The notes under the pieces: generated by a model | Told to the model about the DNA's origin: nothing | The model's database searches: none | What the model saw: the letters and a program-made list of their open reading frames with translations, nothing else | Made by a program: the position numbers and the translations under genes | In this document: positions 53,966-63,152 of the stretch, one piece after another | Position numbering within the stretch: position 1 is the stretch's first letter | Layout: each line of letters begins with the position of its first letter | Assembly (NCBI GenBank): GCA_034408895.1 | Contig: JAWXCI010000005.1 | Location: 1-64,000, forward strand | From: UBA4660 sp034408895 | Lineage (GTDB): Bacteria; Bacteroidota; Bacteroidia; Flavobacteriales_D; Sanyastnellaceae | DNA length: 64,000 nucleotides | Direction of reading: 5' to 3'

Positions 53966-56716
53966 ATGAAGTCGCTTCTGTTGAAATTATTGCCCCATGC
54001 TGTGGCAGTCCTTGTTTTTGTTGTTGTGTCCTGTGCGTTCTTTTCAAAACTGTTTAACGGTTACGAGTTGCGCCAGGGCGATATTGATAATCACACAGGC
54101 ATGTCCAAAGAGATAAGCGACTTCAGGTTGGCCAATGATGGTGAAGAACCCCTGTGGACCAATTCCATGTTTGGTGGAATGCCTGCGTACCAGATATCGG
54201 TGAAGCACCACAGCAATGTTATGCTGCACATTGACACACTGTTGAAACTTGGCTTGCCTTATCCTGTAGGAGTTCTTTTTATGGCCATGCTTGGTTTTTA
54301 CATTTTGTGCTTATGCCTTCGTGTAAATCCGTGGGTGGGCATAGTGGGCGGTATCGGGTTTGGTTTGGCAAGCATCAACATTCTTTACCTGGGTGCTGGA
54401 CACAATTCCAAAGTGAACGCCATTGCTTACATGGCACCAGCCCTGGGCGGTATGTTGCTGGCCCTGCGCGGAAAAATGCTGGCCGGTGCAGCAGTGTTCT
54501 GCTTCTTCCTGTCGCTGCAGATTTCTGCAAACCATTTGCAGATGACCTATTACCTCATGATAATGATGGGCCTTATTGCGCTTGCGGAGTTGGTTCATGC
54601 CATCATTCAAAAAAGAGTTTTACAGATTTCAAAAGCATCAGCGATGTTGGCCATTGCCGGAGTAATCGCGGTGTTGCCCACTGCCTCCAATCTTATTACC
54701 ACTCAGGAGTACGGCCAATACACCACACGTGGAAAAAGCGAACTCACTACCAAGCCCGATGGATCGTCCATTGAAGCTGCGCAGCAAAACGGACTCAACC
54801 CATCTTACATCCTGGAATACAATTTCGGGCGGGGCGAGTGGAGTTCTGTTTTTATTCCAAATGCAAAAGGTGGCCATGCCACCGCTCGTTTAGGCGATGA
54901 TAAAAAAGCCATGGCAAAAGCAACCGAAGAAATGCGCGCGGGCGTAACCGGCCCCGATAGTTTTTGGGCCAACAATACCAGCGAAGAAAAAGGACAGATT
55001 ATGCAGAGCGCAGTCACCAACCTGGCATCCATGTCAAGGTATTGGGGCGGGCAAAGTTTTACAGCAGGCGCATTTTATTTCGGTGCTGTAATCATGTTCC
55101 TTTTTGTGATGGCTTTGTTTTTTACAAAAGATATTTTGAGATGGCCTTCCCTCCTGCTCACGCTGCTTGCACTGGCACTTTGCTCCAACAATCCGGGAGG
55201 CATTAATGATTTTTTCATCAACCATTTTCCATTGTACAACAAGTTCAGGGATTCCAAAATGATACTGGTGATGGTGCAGATAATAGCACCTATGTTGGTG
55301 GTGCTTTTCCTCCACCGTCTAATTTCTAATGTGCCGATAACCACAAAGAAGAAATGGTATCTGGCAGTAAGTGGAGGAGTGATGATGGTGCTCCTTCTGG
55401 TCATGGCCGCACCCAATTCTTTTTCCAGTTTTCAGTCGGCAGAGGAGACTGTTCAATTCGATGGTTTGCTTTCCGATTCGAAACAAGGCGCTGATCAAAT
55501 TGAGTTCGTTCAACTAATGCTCAACGGCATGACCACCGCGCGCATTTCCATTTTTACCGGTGATGTACAACGAACATTTTTGTTCGTGCTGGTGGCTGCT
55601 GTTCTGGTTATGCTTGCGCTGATGCGCAAACTGCCCGGAGTTGCGCTCATTCCCATTCTTGCCATTTTGATTATGGCCGATCAATTTGCAGTGGATAGGC
55701 GTTACCTCAACGAGGATAAAGTAAGAAACACTTACAGGCATTACCTTAAGCCAGATGAAAAATTTCTTCCCTTTGATCCCATGCCTGCCGATAATTTCAT
55801 TCTTCAATTGGAAAAGGCCGGGGTAGAAAATTTTGATGCCACGAAATCAAAATTGCTTGCAGGCATGAAGCGTGGCGTTTTCAAAAATGTGCGCAACACC
55901 GAATTGATGGGAAGCGTTGCTGAGTTTGGTGCGCTTGGACTGAACTCCAACTACCGTGTACTGAAACTTACAGGCCTGACTCAGGATGCCCGCACTGCTT
56001 ATTTCCACAAAAGCCTGGGCGGTTATCACGGAGCGAAATTGAAACGCTACAACGAAGTGATTGAATGGCACCTAAGCGAAGAGATGCAATCTTTCGCTAA
56101 AAATGCAAACACAATGGGGCCTGTAGCTGCAATGGAACTGATGCCTGTGGTGAACATGCTCAACACGAAATACATCATCCATTCCGATTCTTTAGCTCCA
56201 CTCATGAATTATTCGGTTTGCGGTAATGCGTGGTTTGTGGGTGAAGTAGCCACCGCAAAAACCGCAGATGAAGAAATAAAAGCACTAAAAAACTTCAACC
56301 CCAAAACCACTTGCGTAGTACAGCAAACCGATGCAGCAAAACTCACTGCACCTGCATCCATTGATTCCACATGGACTGTAACGCTGGATGAGTATCACAC
56401 TAACTATTTGAAGTATTCATCCAATTCAACAATGGCTGCACCGGTTGTTTTTTCAGAAATTTATTATCCTGCAGGATGGCTGTGCACCGTTGACGGCAAA
56501 CCACAGGAATACGTGTGCGCCAACTACATTCTTCGTGCAGTACAGGTTCCGGCAGGCGAACACACTATTGAATGGAAATTCGAACCGGAAAGTTTTGCCA
56601 CAGGTAAAAATCTGTCTTATGCCGGTTCCGCCATTCTTCTTCTTTTTACCCTTGGCGTGGCAGGAATGGAAACACGAAAGGCATTGCGAAATTCCAGAAA
56701 TGAAATTCGCAGTTGA
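53966..56716 (+). CDS. YfhO-family integral membrane protein
   Basis: 916 residues from ATG 53966 (an upstream ATG at 53852 adds a non-helical segment and is unlikely). The start 'LLPHAVAVLVFVVVSCAFFSKLFNGYELRQGDI' and 'GEEPLWTNSMFGGMPAYQI' are typical of Bacteroidota YfhO proteins. About 12 membrane helices are spread through the first ~600 residues, followed by a large extracytoplasmic domain ending 'GWLCTVDGKPQEYVCANYILRAVQVPAGEHTIEWKFEP' and one last helix. YfhO proteins resemble GT-C glycosyltransferases and are linked to glycosylation of wall or lipid polymers. It overlaps the next membrane protein gene by 1 bp (TGATG), so they are coupled. Confidence 0.9.
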   Translation: MKSLLLKLLPHAVAVLVFVVVSCAFFSKLFNGYELRQGDIDNHTGMSKEISDFRLANDGEEPLWTNSMFGGMPAYQISVKHHSNVMLHIDTLLKLGLPYPVGVLFMAMLGFYILCLCLRVNPWVGIVGGIGFGLASINILYLGAGHNSKVNAIAYMAPALGGMLLALRGKMLAGAAVFCFFLSLQISANHLQMTYYLMIMMGLIALAELVHAIIQKRVLQISKASAMLAIAGVIAVLPTASNLITTQEYGQYTTRGKSELTTKPDGSSIEAAQQNGLNPSYILEYNFGRGEWSSVFIPNAKGGHATARLGDDKKAMAKATEEMRAGVTGPDSFWANNTSEEKGQIMQSAVTNLASMSRYWGGQSFTAGAFYFGAVIMFLFVMALFFTKDILRWPSLLLTLLALALCSNNPGGINDFFINHFPLYNKFRDSKMILVMVQIIAPMLVVLFLHRLISNVPITTKKKWYLAVSGGVMMVLLLVMAAPNSFSSFQSAEETVQFDGLLSDSKQGADQIEFVQLMLNGMTTARISIFTGDVQRTFLFVLVAAVLVMLALMRKLPGVALIPILAILIMADQFAVDRRYLNEDKVRNTYRHYLKPDEKFLPFDPMPADNFILQLEKAGVENFDATKSKLLAGMKRGVFKNVRNTELMGSVAEFGALGLNSNYRVLKLTGLTQDARTAYFHKSLGGYHGAKLKRYNEVIEWHLSEEMQSFAKNANTMGPVAAMELMPVVNMLNTKYIIHSDSLAPLMNYSVCGNAWFVGEVATAKTADEEIKALKNFNPKTTCVVQQTDAAKLTAPASIDSTWTVTLDEYHTNYLKYSSNSTMAAPVVFSEIYYPAGWLCTVDGKPQEYVCANYILRAVQVPAGEHTIEWKFEPESFATGKNLSYAGSAILLLFTLGVAGMETRKALRNSRNEIRS

Positions 56717-58041
56717 TGCCTGATATTTTCATCTTCGTTCTCTATGCGGTTCTGTTTTCCGCATTGATCTGGCGATGGAAATTTTTTCATCTCACCGCAA
56801 TTCCCCGGTGGTGGATGCCGGCTGCAATGGGTCTGAAAATTTTTGCTGGAATTATTTACTGGGTAGTTTTCACCCACTTCTTTCAGGGCAAAAATGATTC
56901 GTTCCAGTATTTCAACGACACAATGCTCATCCACGAACAATGGGAAAAAAACCGCGATGTGTTTTGGTCTTTGATGTCAGGCGAACCCACTGATGATCCT
57001 TCTCTGGGGCACTTAAAAAAAATTCTCTACCACTGGGATAGCGGTCTGCGATATGGCCTCACCAATGACGTTTCCACCCTGCTGAAATTGAATGTGCTCA
57101 TCGCATTTATATCAGGCGGAAGTTTTTTTGTTCATGGCCTGTTCATGGGTTTCTTCGCATTTATCGGACTCACTGCTTTGTTCAAAGCCTTCGTGGGTTT
57201 GTTTGCCGCAAAAGAAAAATGGCTTTTTATAGCCTGCTTCGCCTTGCCTTCCGTGGTGTTCTGGTCATCATCACTCATTAAAGAAGCACCACTGATGATG
57301 GCGTTCGGCTTGTTGTTATGGTCCGTTGAAAAGTGGTTTGGCGGAAAGTGGAAATGGAAACATGTACCTGTTTTCCTGGCATCATTCACCCTGATGATAT
57401 TCCTGAAAGAGTACGTGCTTATTGCCTTGGCGCCTGCACTTGTTTTTCTTGTGGTGATAAAATTATCGGGACAGCGGTTTGTTGTCATGAAGTGCATTCT
57501 TGTTCATGCACTTTGTTTTGTGGTTGCGCAAAACGCACATCACTTTTTTATGGGTGGCGATTTTCTCTATGTACTCAACAAGAAGCGCGTGGACTTTACC
57601 AACACCGCCATGCTATACGATGCAAAAAGCGTAATTAAAGTTGAACCGGTGGTCAATACCATAGAGTTTGTTTTAAGCTGGCCGCGGGCTTTTGCATTGA
57701 CCTACCTGCGCCCGCATCTTGCGGAAACCAGAACGTGGCCACAAATTGTTGCTTCAATCGAAAACACAATTTATGCGCTACTCATTTTTCTTGCACTTCT
57801 CACCTTGAAGCGACCAGACAAAAAACACATTCCATTGCTGCTCGCTTCACTCAGTTTTGTTCTGGCTCTTGCATTCATCATTGGGAACTGTGTAACCATT
57901 CTTGGAGCATTGGTAAGATACAGGATTCCAGGTTTGGTACTTCTCATTATTCTCTGTTTCTATTTCATCAACTGGCCCTTGTTGCGAAAAAAAATCTCCG
58001 CAATACGACCAAGTGAGAAAACAAGACCACAGGCACAATAA
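56716..58041 (+). CDS. Polytopic membrane protein of unknown function
   Basis: 441 residues beginning at the ATG of a TGATG overlap with yfhO. About ten hydrophobic helices are visible ('IFIFVLYAVLFSALIW', 'FFVHGLFMGFFAFIGLTALF', 'FIACFALPSVVFWSSS', 'LALAFIIGNCVTILGALVRYRI'). The loop 'ALPSVVFWSSSLIKEAPLM' and the end 'YRIPGLVLLIILCFYF' recall oligosaccharide-polymerase or glycosyltransferase-C type proteins, but no family is certain. Coupling to YfhO suggests a role in the same surface-glycan step. Its last 74 bp overlap the end of the opposite gene (57968). Confidence 0.75.
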   Translation: MPDIFIFVLYAVLFSALIWRWKFFHLTAIPRWWMPAAMGLKIFAGIIYWVVFTHFFQGKNDSFQYFNDTMLIHEQWEKNRDVFWSLMSGEPTDDPSLGHLKKILYHWDSGLRYGLTNDVSTLLKLNVLIAFISGGSFFVHGLFMGFFAFIGLTALFKAFVGLFAAKEKWLFIACFALPSVVFWSSSLIKEAPLMMAFGLLLWSVEKWFGGKWKWKHVPVFLASFTLMIFLKEYVLIALAPALVFLVVIKLSGQRFVVMKCILVHALCFVVAQNAHHFFMGGDFLYVLNKKRVDFTNTAMLYDAKSVIKVEPVVNTIEFVLSWPRAFALTYLRPHLAETRTWPQIVASIENTIYALLIFLALLTLKRPDKKHIPLLLASLSFVLALAFIIGNCVTILGALVRYRIPGLVLLIILCFYFINWPLLRKKISAIRPSEKTRPQAQ

Positions 58042-58681
58042 AGGCCGGCAGCCAGATAAAAGGGAAAAGAACAACTGCTCTGTTCGGCTGGTCAAAGTTC
58101 AAGAACTGCATGGGCGATTGAAGGCTCAGCGCAGCAGTTATCACCACGTTGAACAACAATCCCATCGCAACAATGTTCCAACTGACAATGACCCATGCAG
58201 GCAATTTATTTTTCCTTATTCCGAAGTAAGCGATGAATGGTGCAGTGATTCCCGTAACGATGTCAAAGTTTCTTCCTTCGAAGGTCATATCCCAGGGAAC
58301 CAGTCGCTCCTGAGCGAGCCACCACAGGCATAGTTCTACTGGAATTCTTACGATATGAATCCATGTGAGCCACTCGATGTTCAATGCATCCATGAATCGT
58401 TTTCCACGCTGGATCAAAAACATGGCGGTTATTAAAACAAGGGTAACAACAACCGGAAACATGAGATGTGGTGGAATGGCAGCGGTGTCCTGATACCACA
58501 TGTTGAGCGAAAGTGTGCTCTGGAAAATAAGCCAGAAAAGAATAAGAAGAGCAGCGAGGTGTGTTCGTTTTCTTACCACTTCACTGCTGGAGTTGGTAAT
58601 GGCAGCCACCAACATGAAAGCGGTAGCCACGGTTGTAATGATGAAGGTGACGAGCAAATAATTGGGAACCTCTGGAATCAT
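57968..58681 (-). CDS. Seven-helix membrane protein of unknown function
   Basis: 237 residues with about seven hydrophobic segments ('LLVTFIITTVATAFMLVAAI', 'LAALLILFWLIFQSTLSL', 'LMFPVVVTLVLITAMFLI', 'VIVSWNIVAMGLLFNVVITA', 'FIWLPAFIVPVVLFSHLVVL'). A central loop reads 'WIHIVRIPVELCLWWLAQERLVPWDMTFEGRNFD'; I recognise this only as a recurring uncharacterised Bacteroidota membrane family. It follows the DCC protein gene by 11 bp on the same strand, so the two probably form an operon. The stop lies 74 bp inside the convergent membrane protein gene. Confidence 0.7.
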   Translation of the reverse strand: MIPEVPNYLLVTFIITTVATAFMLVAAITNSSSEVVRKRTHLAALLILFWLIFQSTLSLNMWYQDTAAIPPHLMFPVVVTLVLITAMFLIQRGKRFMDALNIEWLTWIHIVRIPVELCLWWLAQERLVPWDMTFEGRNFDIVTGITAPFIAYFGIRKNKLPAWVIVSWNIVAMGLLFNVVITAALSLQSPMQFLNFDQPNRAVVLFPFIWLPAFIVPVVLFSHLVVLRRFFFATRAS

Positions 58682-58692
58682 ATCAGAAATTT

Positions 58693-59094
58693 TTAATCAA
58701 GAAAATATTCTCTTTCTTCAACAAGGGGAATGCGGCATGTCTCGCGTTTACCAAACCAGCGGTAACGCCTCTTCGCCACAAAATCATAAACAGCATTGCG
58801 GATAAACGGTGGCACAATCATAAAAACCATCAACAGCGGCCATGCACGCCCAAGGTCATTGAGAATCCACAAAACTGCAGACGACTTGCTGAAAATTTTT
58901 CCGTTTCTGGCGTAGACCACCGTGGACATTGTCTTGAAGTTGTATTCGCGCAAAAATTGGTTGGCAGTGGTGCCTTGTAGTGGGGCAATATGCAATTTCG
59001 CCTTGTTGTTTCGCCTAACTATAAAATCCATAAACCCGTTGCAGAGGCTGCATACACCGTCAAAAAAAACAATACGTAGGTTGGAATTATTCAC
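58693..59094 (-). CDS. DCC-family thiol-disulfide oxidoreductase-like protein (DUF393)
   Basis: 133 residues from GTG 59094, which puts the diagnostic motif close to the start ('IVFFDGVCSLCNGFMDF'). An ATG at 59133 would add 13 hydrophobic residues and overlap the divergent gene, so it is less likely. The DxxCxxC motif names the DCC family, a thioredoxin-like fold. The rest follows the family ('LHIAPLQGTTANQFL', 'MSTVVYARNGKIFSKSSAVLWILNDLG', 'PPFIRNAVYDFVAKRRYRWFGKRETCRIP'). Redox activity is presumed, not proven, and the substrate is unknown. It is upstream of the seven-helix membrane protein. Confidence 0.88.
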   Translation of the reverse strand: MNNSNLRIVFFDGVCSLCNGFMDFIVRRNNKAKLHIAPLQGTTANQFLREYNFKTMSTVVYARNGKIFSKSSAVLWILNDLGRAWPLLMVFMIVPPFIRNAVYDFVAKRRYRWFGKRETCRIPLVEEREYFLD

Positions 59095-59146
59095 CTGTTG
59101 AAGAATGAAGGCGAAAGTAATTGCGGTGGACAATCCAATGCCTCTA

Positions 59147-60445
59147 ATGACATCAATCTATTTTCGCACCCCTATGATATGCAATAGTGTTCGCAGATTC
59201 CGGTCGGCACTTCACTCCGCGGCTGATACACACACCCTTGTTTCCGGCAGTAAAATTTCCTTCACCATTTGCAGGAGTGTAAACCAGTTCAATCATAAAA
59301 AATGGGACAACCTGGTGGGAGGCAAAAGCATTTTTCTTTCCACCGCCTACCTCATTGCACTTTCCGAAAGTTCGGTGCCGGATACCCTTCGCTTTATCAC
59401 CTTCACTTCGGGAGAAAAATTAGTGGGTGTTGCCGCTTTGCAAGTCACCGGTTTTACTTCCAGTGATATTTCGGGTAACCTCGATGTCACTAACAGGATT
59501 GTAAAGTTTCTTTCCAAAAAACTTGCACCACCGGCAGGAACTGAAAGCAGTGTGCTGGTTGTGGGCAATGCATTTGCAACTGGAGAACATGCTTTCTGTT
59601 TCGCTGACGAAGTTTTACCAAAAGCAGCAATGGATTCGTTGTGCTTAGTGGTAACACAAGTGCTGGAAGAAGAAGAAAAATCAGGCAGGAAAATATCGGC
59701 TGTGCTGGTAAAAGACTTTAACCCGCAAAGCAATGCGTGGCCGGAAGCGCTGGCGCGGTGCGGGTTTGCAACCTTTAGTGTGGATAGAAATATGGTGATG
59801 CCGGTGTTGCCGGATTGGAAATCATTTGACGATTACATGGCTTCACTCAATTCTAAATTCAGGACAAAAGCTTTGAGTGCACTGCGGAAATCATCTGGAC
59901 TAAGCATAGCTGAACTACCGGCAGAATTGATGACAGCACATAGTGCTGAAATGAAATCCCTGTTCGCACAGGTGATTGCCCGCGCGGATTTCAAGATGGG
60001 CGACCTCACCATTGAGAGCCTCATTGCTATGAAAAAAAAACTAGGAGATGATATGATTGTGCGCGGATACTTTCTTGAAAAACGACTAGTGGGATTTCTT
60101 GTGGCGTTTGTTTACAACCGTGTGTTCGATGCGCACATTGTGGGGTTTGATTATTCACTCAACCGCGCTTATGCAATTTATCAAACCATACTTTACGGTT
60201 ACATCCGTGAGGCTATCGAAATTGGCGTATGTGAAATTCGCTTTGGACGAACGGCCGGTGAAATAAAGTCATCCGTGGGTGCACTTCCGGTTGAACTTTC
60301 ATGCTGCATAAAGCACACCAGCAAACTTTCCAATTTCCTGCTCAACATCCTGTTTGCTTATGTGAAGCCATCTGATTTTCCCAAGCGTCATCCGTACAAA
60401 AAAGAAATAGAACAAAAAATTGAAAGTGAAATTATGACCCATTGA
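59147..60445 (+). CDS. FemAB/GNAT-like acyltransferase family protein
   Basis: About 432 residues; ATGs at 59105, 59138, 59147 and 59174 are all in frame and the true start is unsure. 'FNHKKWDNLVGGKSIFLSTAYLIALSES' resembles the opening of acyltransferases of the FemAB/BioF2-like group. Later parts fit an acetyltransferase-like fold ('EMKSLFAQVIARADFKMGDL', 'RGYFLEKRLVGFLVAFVYNRVFDAHIVGFDY', 'YAIYQTILYGYIREAIEIGVCEIRFGRTAGEIKSSVGAL'). Likely cytoplasmic or membrane-associated; the substrate is unknown. It is divergent from the DCC gene and only 28 bp ahead of the CDGSH fusion. Confidence 0.7.
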   Translation: MTSIYFRTPMICNSVRRFRSALHSAADTHTLVSGSKISFTICRSVNQFNHKKWDNLVGGKSIFLSTAYLIALSESSVPDTLRFITFTSGEKLVGVAALQVTGFTSSDISGNLDVTNRIVKFLSKKLAPPAGTESSVLVVGNAFATGEHAFCFADEVLPKAAMDSLCLVVTQVLEEEEKSGRKISAVLVKDFNPQSNAWPEALARCGFATFSVDRNMVMPVLPDWKSFDDYMASLNSKFRTKALSALRKSSGLSIAELPAELMTAHSAEMKSLFAQVIARADFKMGDLTIESLIAMKKKLGDDMIVRGYFLEKRLVGFLVAFVYNRVFDAHIVGFDYSLNRAYAIYQTILYGYIREAIEIGVCEIRFGRTAGEIKSSVGALPVELSCCIKHTSKLSNFLLNILFAYVKPSDFPKRHPYKKEIEQKIESEIMTH

Positions 60446-60473
60446 ATGAGGACTGTTTTCTTTTTCCTCGATC

Positions 60474-60935
60474 ATGAATATCACTTCCATCATACAACAA
60501 TCTGACATGGACAATTTCAGTAAAGAACATTCAAATGGTGAAGTGACAGTGGTTTGGAAGCCGCGCCTATGCATTCACAGTGGAATATGTGTTCGTGGAC
60601 TGGCCATGGTTTTTCAGCCACACGAAAAACCGTGGATAAAAATGGATGGAGCTTCCACTGAAAGCATCATTGAACAAGTGAAAGCGTGCCCATCGGGTGC
60701 CTTGAGTTTTTTCATGAACCATGAAAATGTTTCCGATGCACAGATGGATGCAAAGACTATTGAGGTTCAGGTATTGAAAAACGGCCCCTACCTGGTGAGG
60801 GGTGAAATCATAATCCAACACAGTGATGGCAGCAGCGAAGTGAAAGAAAGTTCGACAGCCTTATGCCGTTGTGGAGCATCATTGAAAAAACCATATTGTG
60901 ATGGTGCGCACCGCAACATAAATTTCGAAGGATAA
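60474..60935 (+). CDS. Fusion of YjdI-type [4Fe-4S] domain and CDGSH iron-sulfur domain
   Basis: 153 residues with two Fe-S domains. The N-terminal half (about residues 20-85) matches the divergent YjdI/Fer4_19 type: 'VVWKPRLCIHSGICVRGL' and 'VKACPSGALSFF'. The C-terminal half is a CDGSH domain, with ligands in 'CRCGASLKKPYCDGAH' (C-x-C-x9-C-x3-H). CDGSH proteins hold redox-active [2Fe-2S] clusters and take part in iron or redox balance. The start 60474 may be internalised to ATG 60507, just before the first Fe-S domain. It lies 11 bp upstream of the MFS gene, suggesting co-transcription. Confidence 0.92.
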   Translation: MNITSIIQQSDMDNFSKEHSNGEVTVVWKPRLCIHSGICVRGLAMVFQPHEKPWIKMDGASTESIIEQVKACPSGALSFFMNHENVSDAQMDAKTIEVQVLKNGPYLVRGEIIIQHSDGSSEVKESSTALCRCGASLKKPYCDGAHRNINFEG

Positions 60936-60946
60936 TTTCAACCGCG

Positions 60947-62191
60947 ATGCTAAAAAACGAAAGACTCTTATTGCTCCTTCTTGGGGCTATCCAGTTCACC
61001 AACATCATAGATTTTATGATCATGATGCCGATGGGTGATATCCTGAAAAAACAATTGCACATAACGCCATCTCAATACGGATGGTTGGTGGCCAGTTATG
61101 GTCTGGCGGCAGGAGTCACTGCATTTCTCGGTGTGTTTTACCTGGACAATATCGGAAGAAAAAAAGCATTGCTCACAGCGTATGCCGGTTTCATTCTCGG
61201 CACCATTTCAAGCGCAATAGTTCCCAACACCTCAAATCCGGAATTGAATTACTGGTTGTTCATTGGCACTCGTGTGCTTACAGGCATTACCGGTGGTCTG
61301 CTCGGTGGCCTCGTGTTGTCCATTGTGGGAGATGTTATTCCCTTTGAAAGGAGAGGTCGGGCAATGGCCGTGGTGATGATTGCCTTTTCATTGGCTTCCA
61401 TTCTGGGTGTTCCCCTTGCACTTATTCTGGTAGATTCATTTGGTGGCAACTGGCATATTCCATTTTACTTCGTAAGCGCAATGGGATTGCCCATCTGGAT
61501 ATTCGCCTACCTGAAAATGCCTGCATTGCGAGATCATCTGAAAATGTACAATCCTGACAAGAAGCGAACAGAAACTATAAGGCTTGCATTTGAAACCCGC
61601 GAACAACGCAACGCACTTTTCTTCACCATGCTTCTTGTGCTTGGACAATTCACCGTTATCAGTTTTCTTACTCCGTACATGATCAACAATGTGGGCCTGC
61701 GGCAAAACCAGATTTTGTATATCTACGTGGTTGGTGGTGTGTGCAGTGTGGTCTCCGGTCTCTTTATTGGAAAGATGGTGGACAAGGCAGGGCGCTTCCG
61801 AGTGTTCACCATTTCCGCATTGCTCTCCATCATTCCTGTTGTTGTACTCACCCATCTTGGACATGCACCTTTATGGCTGGTGTTGTGCACTACTGGTCTG
61901 TTTTTCATTTTTGTTTCCGGGAGGATGATACCTGCCAATACCATCACCACTTCGCTGGTAAAGCCCGAGCACCGGGGAGGTTTTATGAGCCTCAACTCTG
62001 CAGTGATGTCGTTGTCGTCAGGAGCGGCAGCTTCCATTGCGGGTATCATGGTGAGCCAGGAAAATGAATCTTCAGAAATTCTTCACTATGAAAGGGTGGG
62101 ATACCTGGCAGTGGCAAGCACACTTGTTGCATTGCTTGTGGTTCGGCTACTAAAGAAAATTTCGTTGGAGAAGAATTCGCAGGTAAAATAA
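60947..62191 (+). CDS. Major facilitator superfamily transporter
   Basis: 414 residues with about 12 helices. The first loop has the family motif 'GVFYLDNIGRKKALL' (G-x-x-x-D-x-x-G-R-K/R), and a second-half counterpart is 'GLFIGKMVDKAGRFRVF'. 'LLGAIQFTNIIDFMIMMPMGDIL' at the start recalls drug-efflux or arabinose-efflux permeases of the AraJ type. The substrate is unknown; export of a small molecule is most likely. It ends 1 bp before the convergent DUF1853 gene stop, so there is no room for a separate terminator. Confidence 0.9.
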   Translation: MLKNERLLLLLLGAIQFTNIIDFMIMMPMGDILKKQLHITPSQYGWLVASYGLAAGVTAFLGVFYLDNIGRKKALLTAYAGFILGTISSAIVPNTSNPELNYWLFIGTRVLTGITGGLLGGLVLSIVGDVIPFERRGRAMAVVMIAFSLASILGVPLALILVDSFGGNWHIPFYFVSAMGLPIWIFAYLKMPALRDHLKMYNPDKKRTETIRLAFETREQRNALFFTMLLVLGQFTVISFLTPYMINNVGLRQNQILYIYVVGGVCSVVSGLFIGKMVDKAGRFRVFTISALLSIIPVVVLTHLGHAPLWLVLCTTGLFFIFVSGRMIPANTITTSLVKPEHRGGFMSLNSAVMSLSSGAAASIAGIMVSQENESSEILHYERVGYLAVASTLVALLVVRLLKKISLEKNSQVK

Positions 62192-62192
62192 A

Positions 62193-63134
62193 TCATTCAG
62201 AAAACGGCCAGTCATCCTTCACAATAAAACCGCGCGATGTTTCCACATCCCAACCATCGCGGTTTTCTACCTGGATAATCAAAGGTGCCTTTCCCTTCTT
62301 TATCATCACATCATCCACTTGCTGCACAAGTTCACTTCCGGTGAAAACCTCTAGCGTTCCCGATGGACTGCAATATGGGCTCATCCAAAATTCTTTTGGC
62401 GGCACAATCCATTGCGGAACGGAATCGCGGAGAGAGTCCAGTTCAAAATGAAACATGAACCACCCGCCCTGATGATGGGGATGCGCGTACTTAGGTGAGC
62501 GGTGTTTGCCGATCATGGAGCAATGATGAAAAAAATATCCCTTCATGATGAGCACACGCGCGGGCTTGTCCAGCGAATTTCTTTCAAGAAATTTTTTTCC
62601 CTCCTCCCGCTCAAGCACCAAAAACTGTTTTTCGAATTTTTTCATCTTGTGATGAAGGCTATCATTTCCATTTGCGCCCATCCATTTGTCCCAGACCAAG
62701 GCGCTGGTGGTAGCCAGGTAATACTTGCAAGCAACCTCAAAATGGACGAATTCTCCAGTTGCTTTTTCACGACACAAAAAATCTATTTCGCCCGAAGTAG
62801 CAGGACCCGTTTTCAACTGCACGTTGGCAAACCGAAAATCATAGTCAGGGCTGTTCTTCAGCCAGAACTCAACCAGTGTTTCGAAACGCTTTCCCAGTAA
62901 TTTATGTGGATGCTCACGGAGAAACTCGAGCAGCGGTTGCGGGTCAGCATCAAGTTGTCGTATCCAATTTACGTTTACTTCCAACTGGTTGCTGAACCAC
63001 TCCTCATCCGGAATATGATATTGACCCTTTGACGCTTCTGAAGTAAACATGGGGCAGCTCCCTATTACCCATACCAGATCAGCCACATCATGATGGGTGT
63101 AGTGAAGTGGCAGCGATGTTGATTTAGTGGGCAA
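62193..63134 (-). CDS. DUF1853 protein (PD-(D/E)XK nuclease-like)
   Basis: About 313 residues from TTG 63134. The frame is open upstream to an ATG at 63302, but that part lies antisense to a small + strand gene and shows no family match, so the shorter form is preferred. The family start is 'LHYTHHDVADLVWVIGSCPMF', then 'PHKLLGKRFETLVEFWLKNSPDYDF' and the PD-(D/E)XK core 'GEIDFLCREKATGEFVHFEVACKYYL' (Asp...Glu-Val-Ala-x-Lys). DUF1853 proteins keep a nuclease-like active site but have no defined role. No toxin, phage or restriction partner is next to it. Confidence 0.8.
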   Translation of the reverse strand: MPTKSTSLPLHYTHHDVADLVWVIGSCPMFTSEASKGQYHIPDEEWFSNQLEVNVNWIRQLDADPQPLLEFLREHPHKLLGKRFETLVEFWLKNSPDYDFRFANVQLKTGPATSGEIDFLCREKATGEFVHFEVACKYYLATTSALVWDKWMGANGNDSLHHKMKKFEKQFLVLEREEGKKFLERNSLDKPARVLIMKGYFFHHCSMIGKHRSPKYAHPHHQGGWFMFHFELDSLRDSVPQWIVPPKEFWMSPYCSPSGTLEVFTGSELVQQVDDVMIKKGKAPLIIQVENRDGWDVETSRGFIVKDDWPFSE

Positions 63135-63152
63135 TGGGGGCCGTTTATTTTT

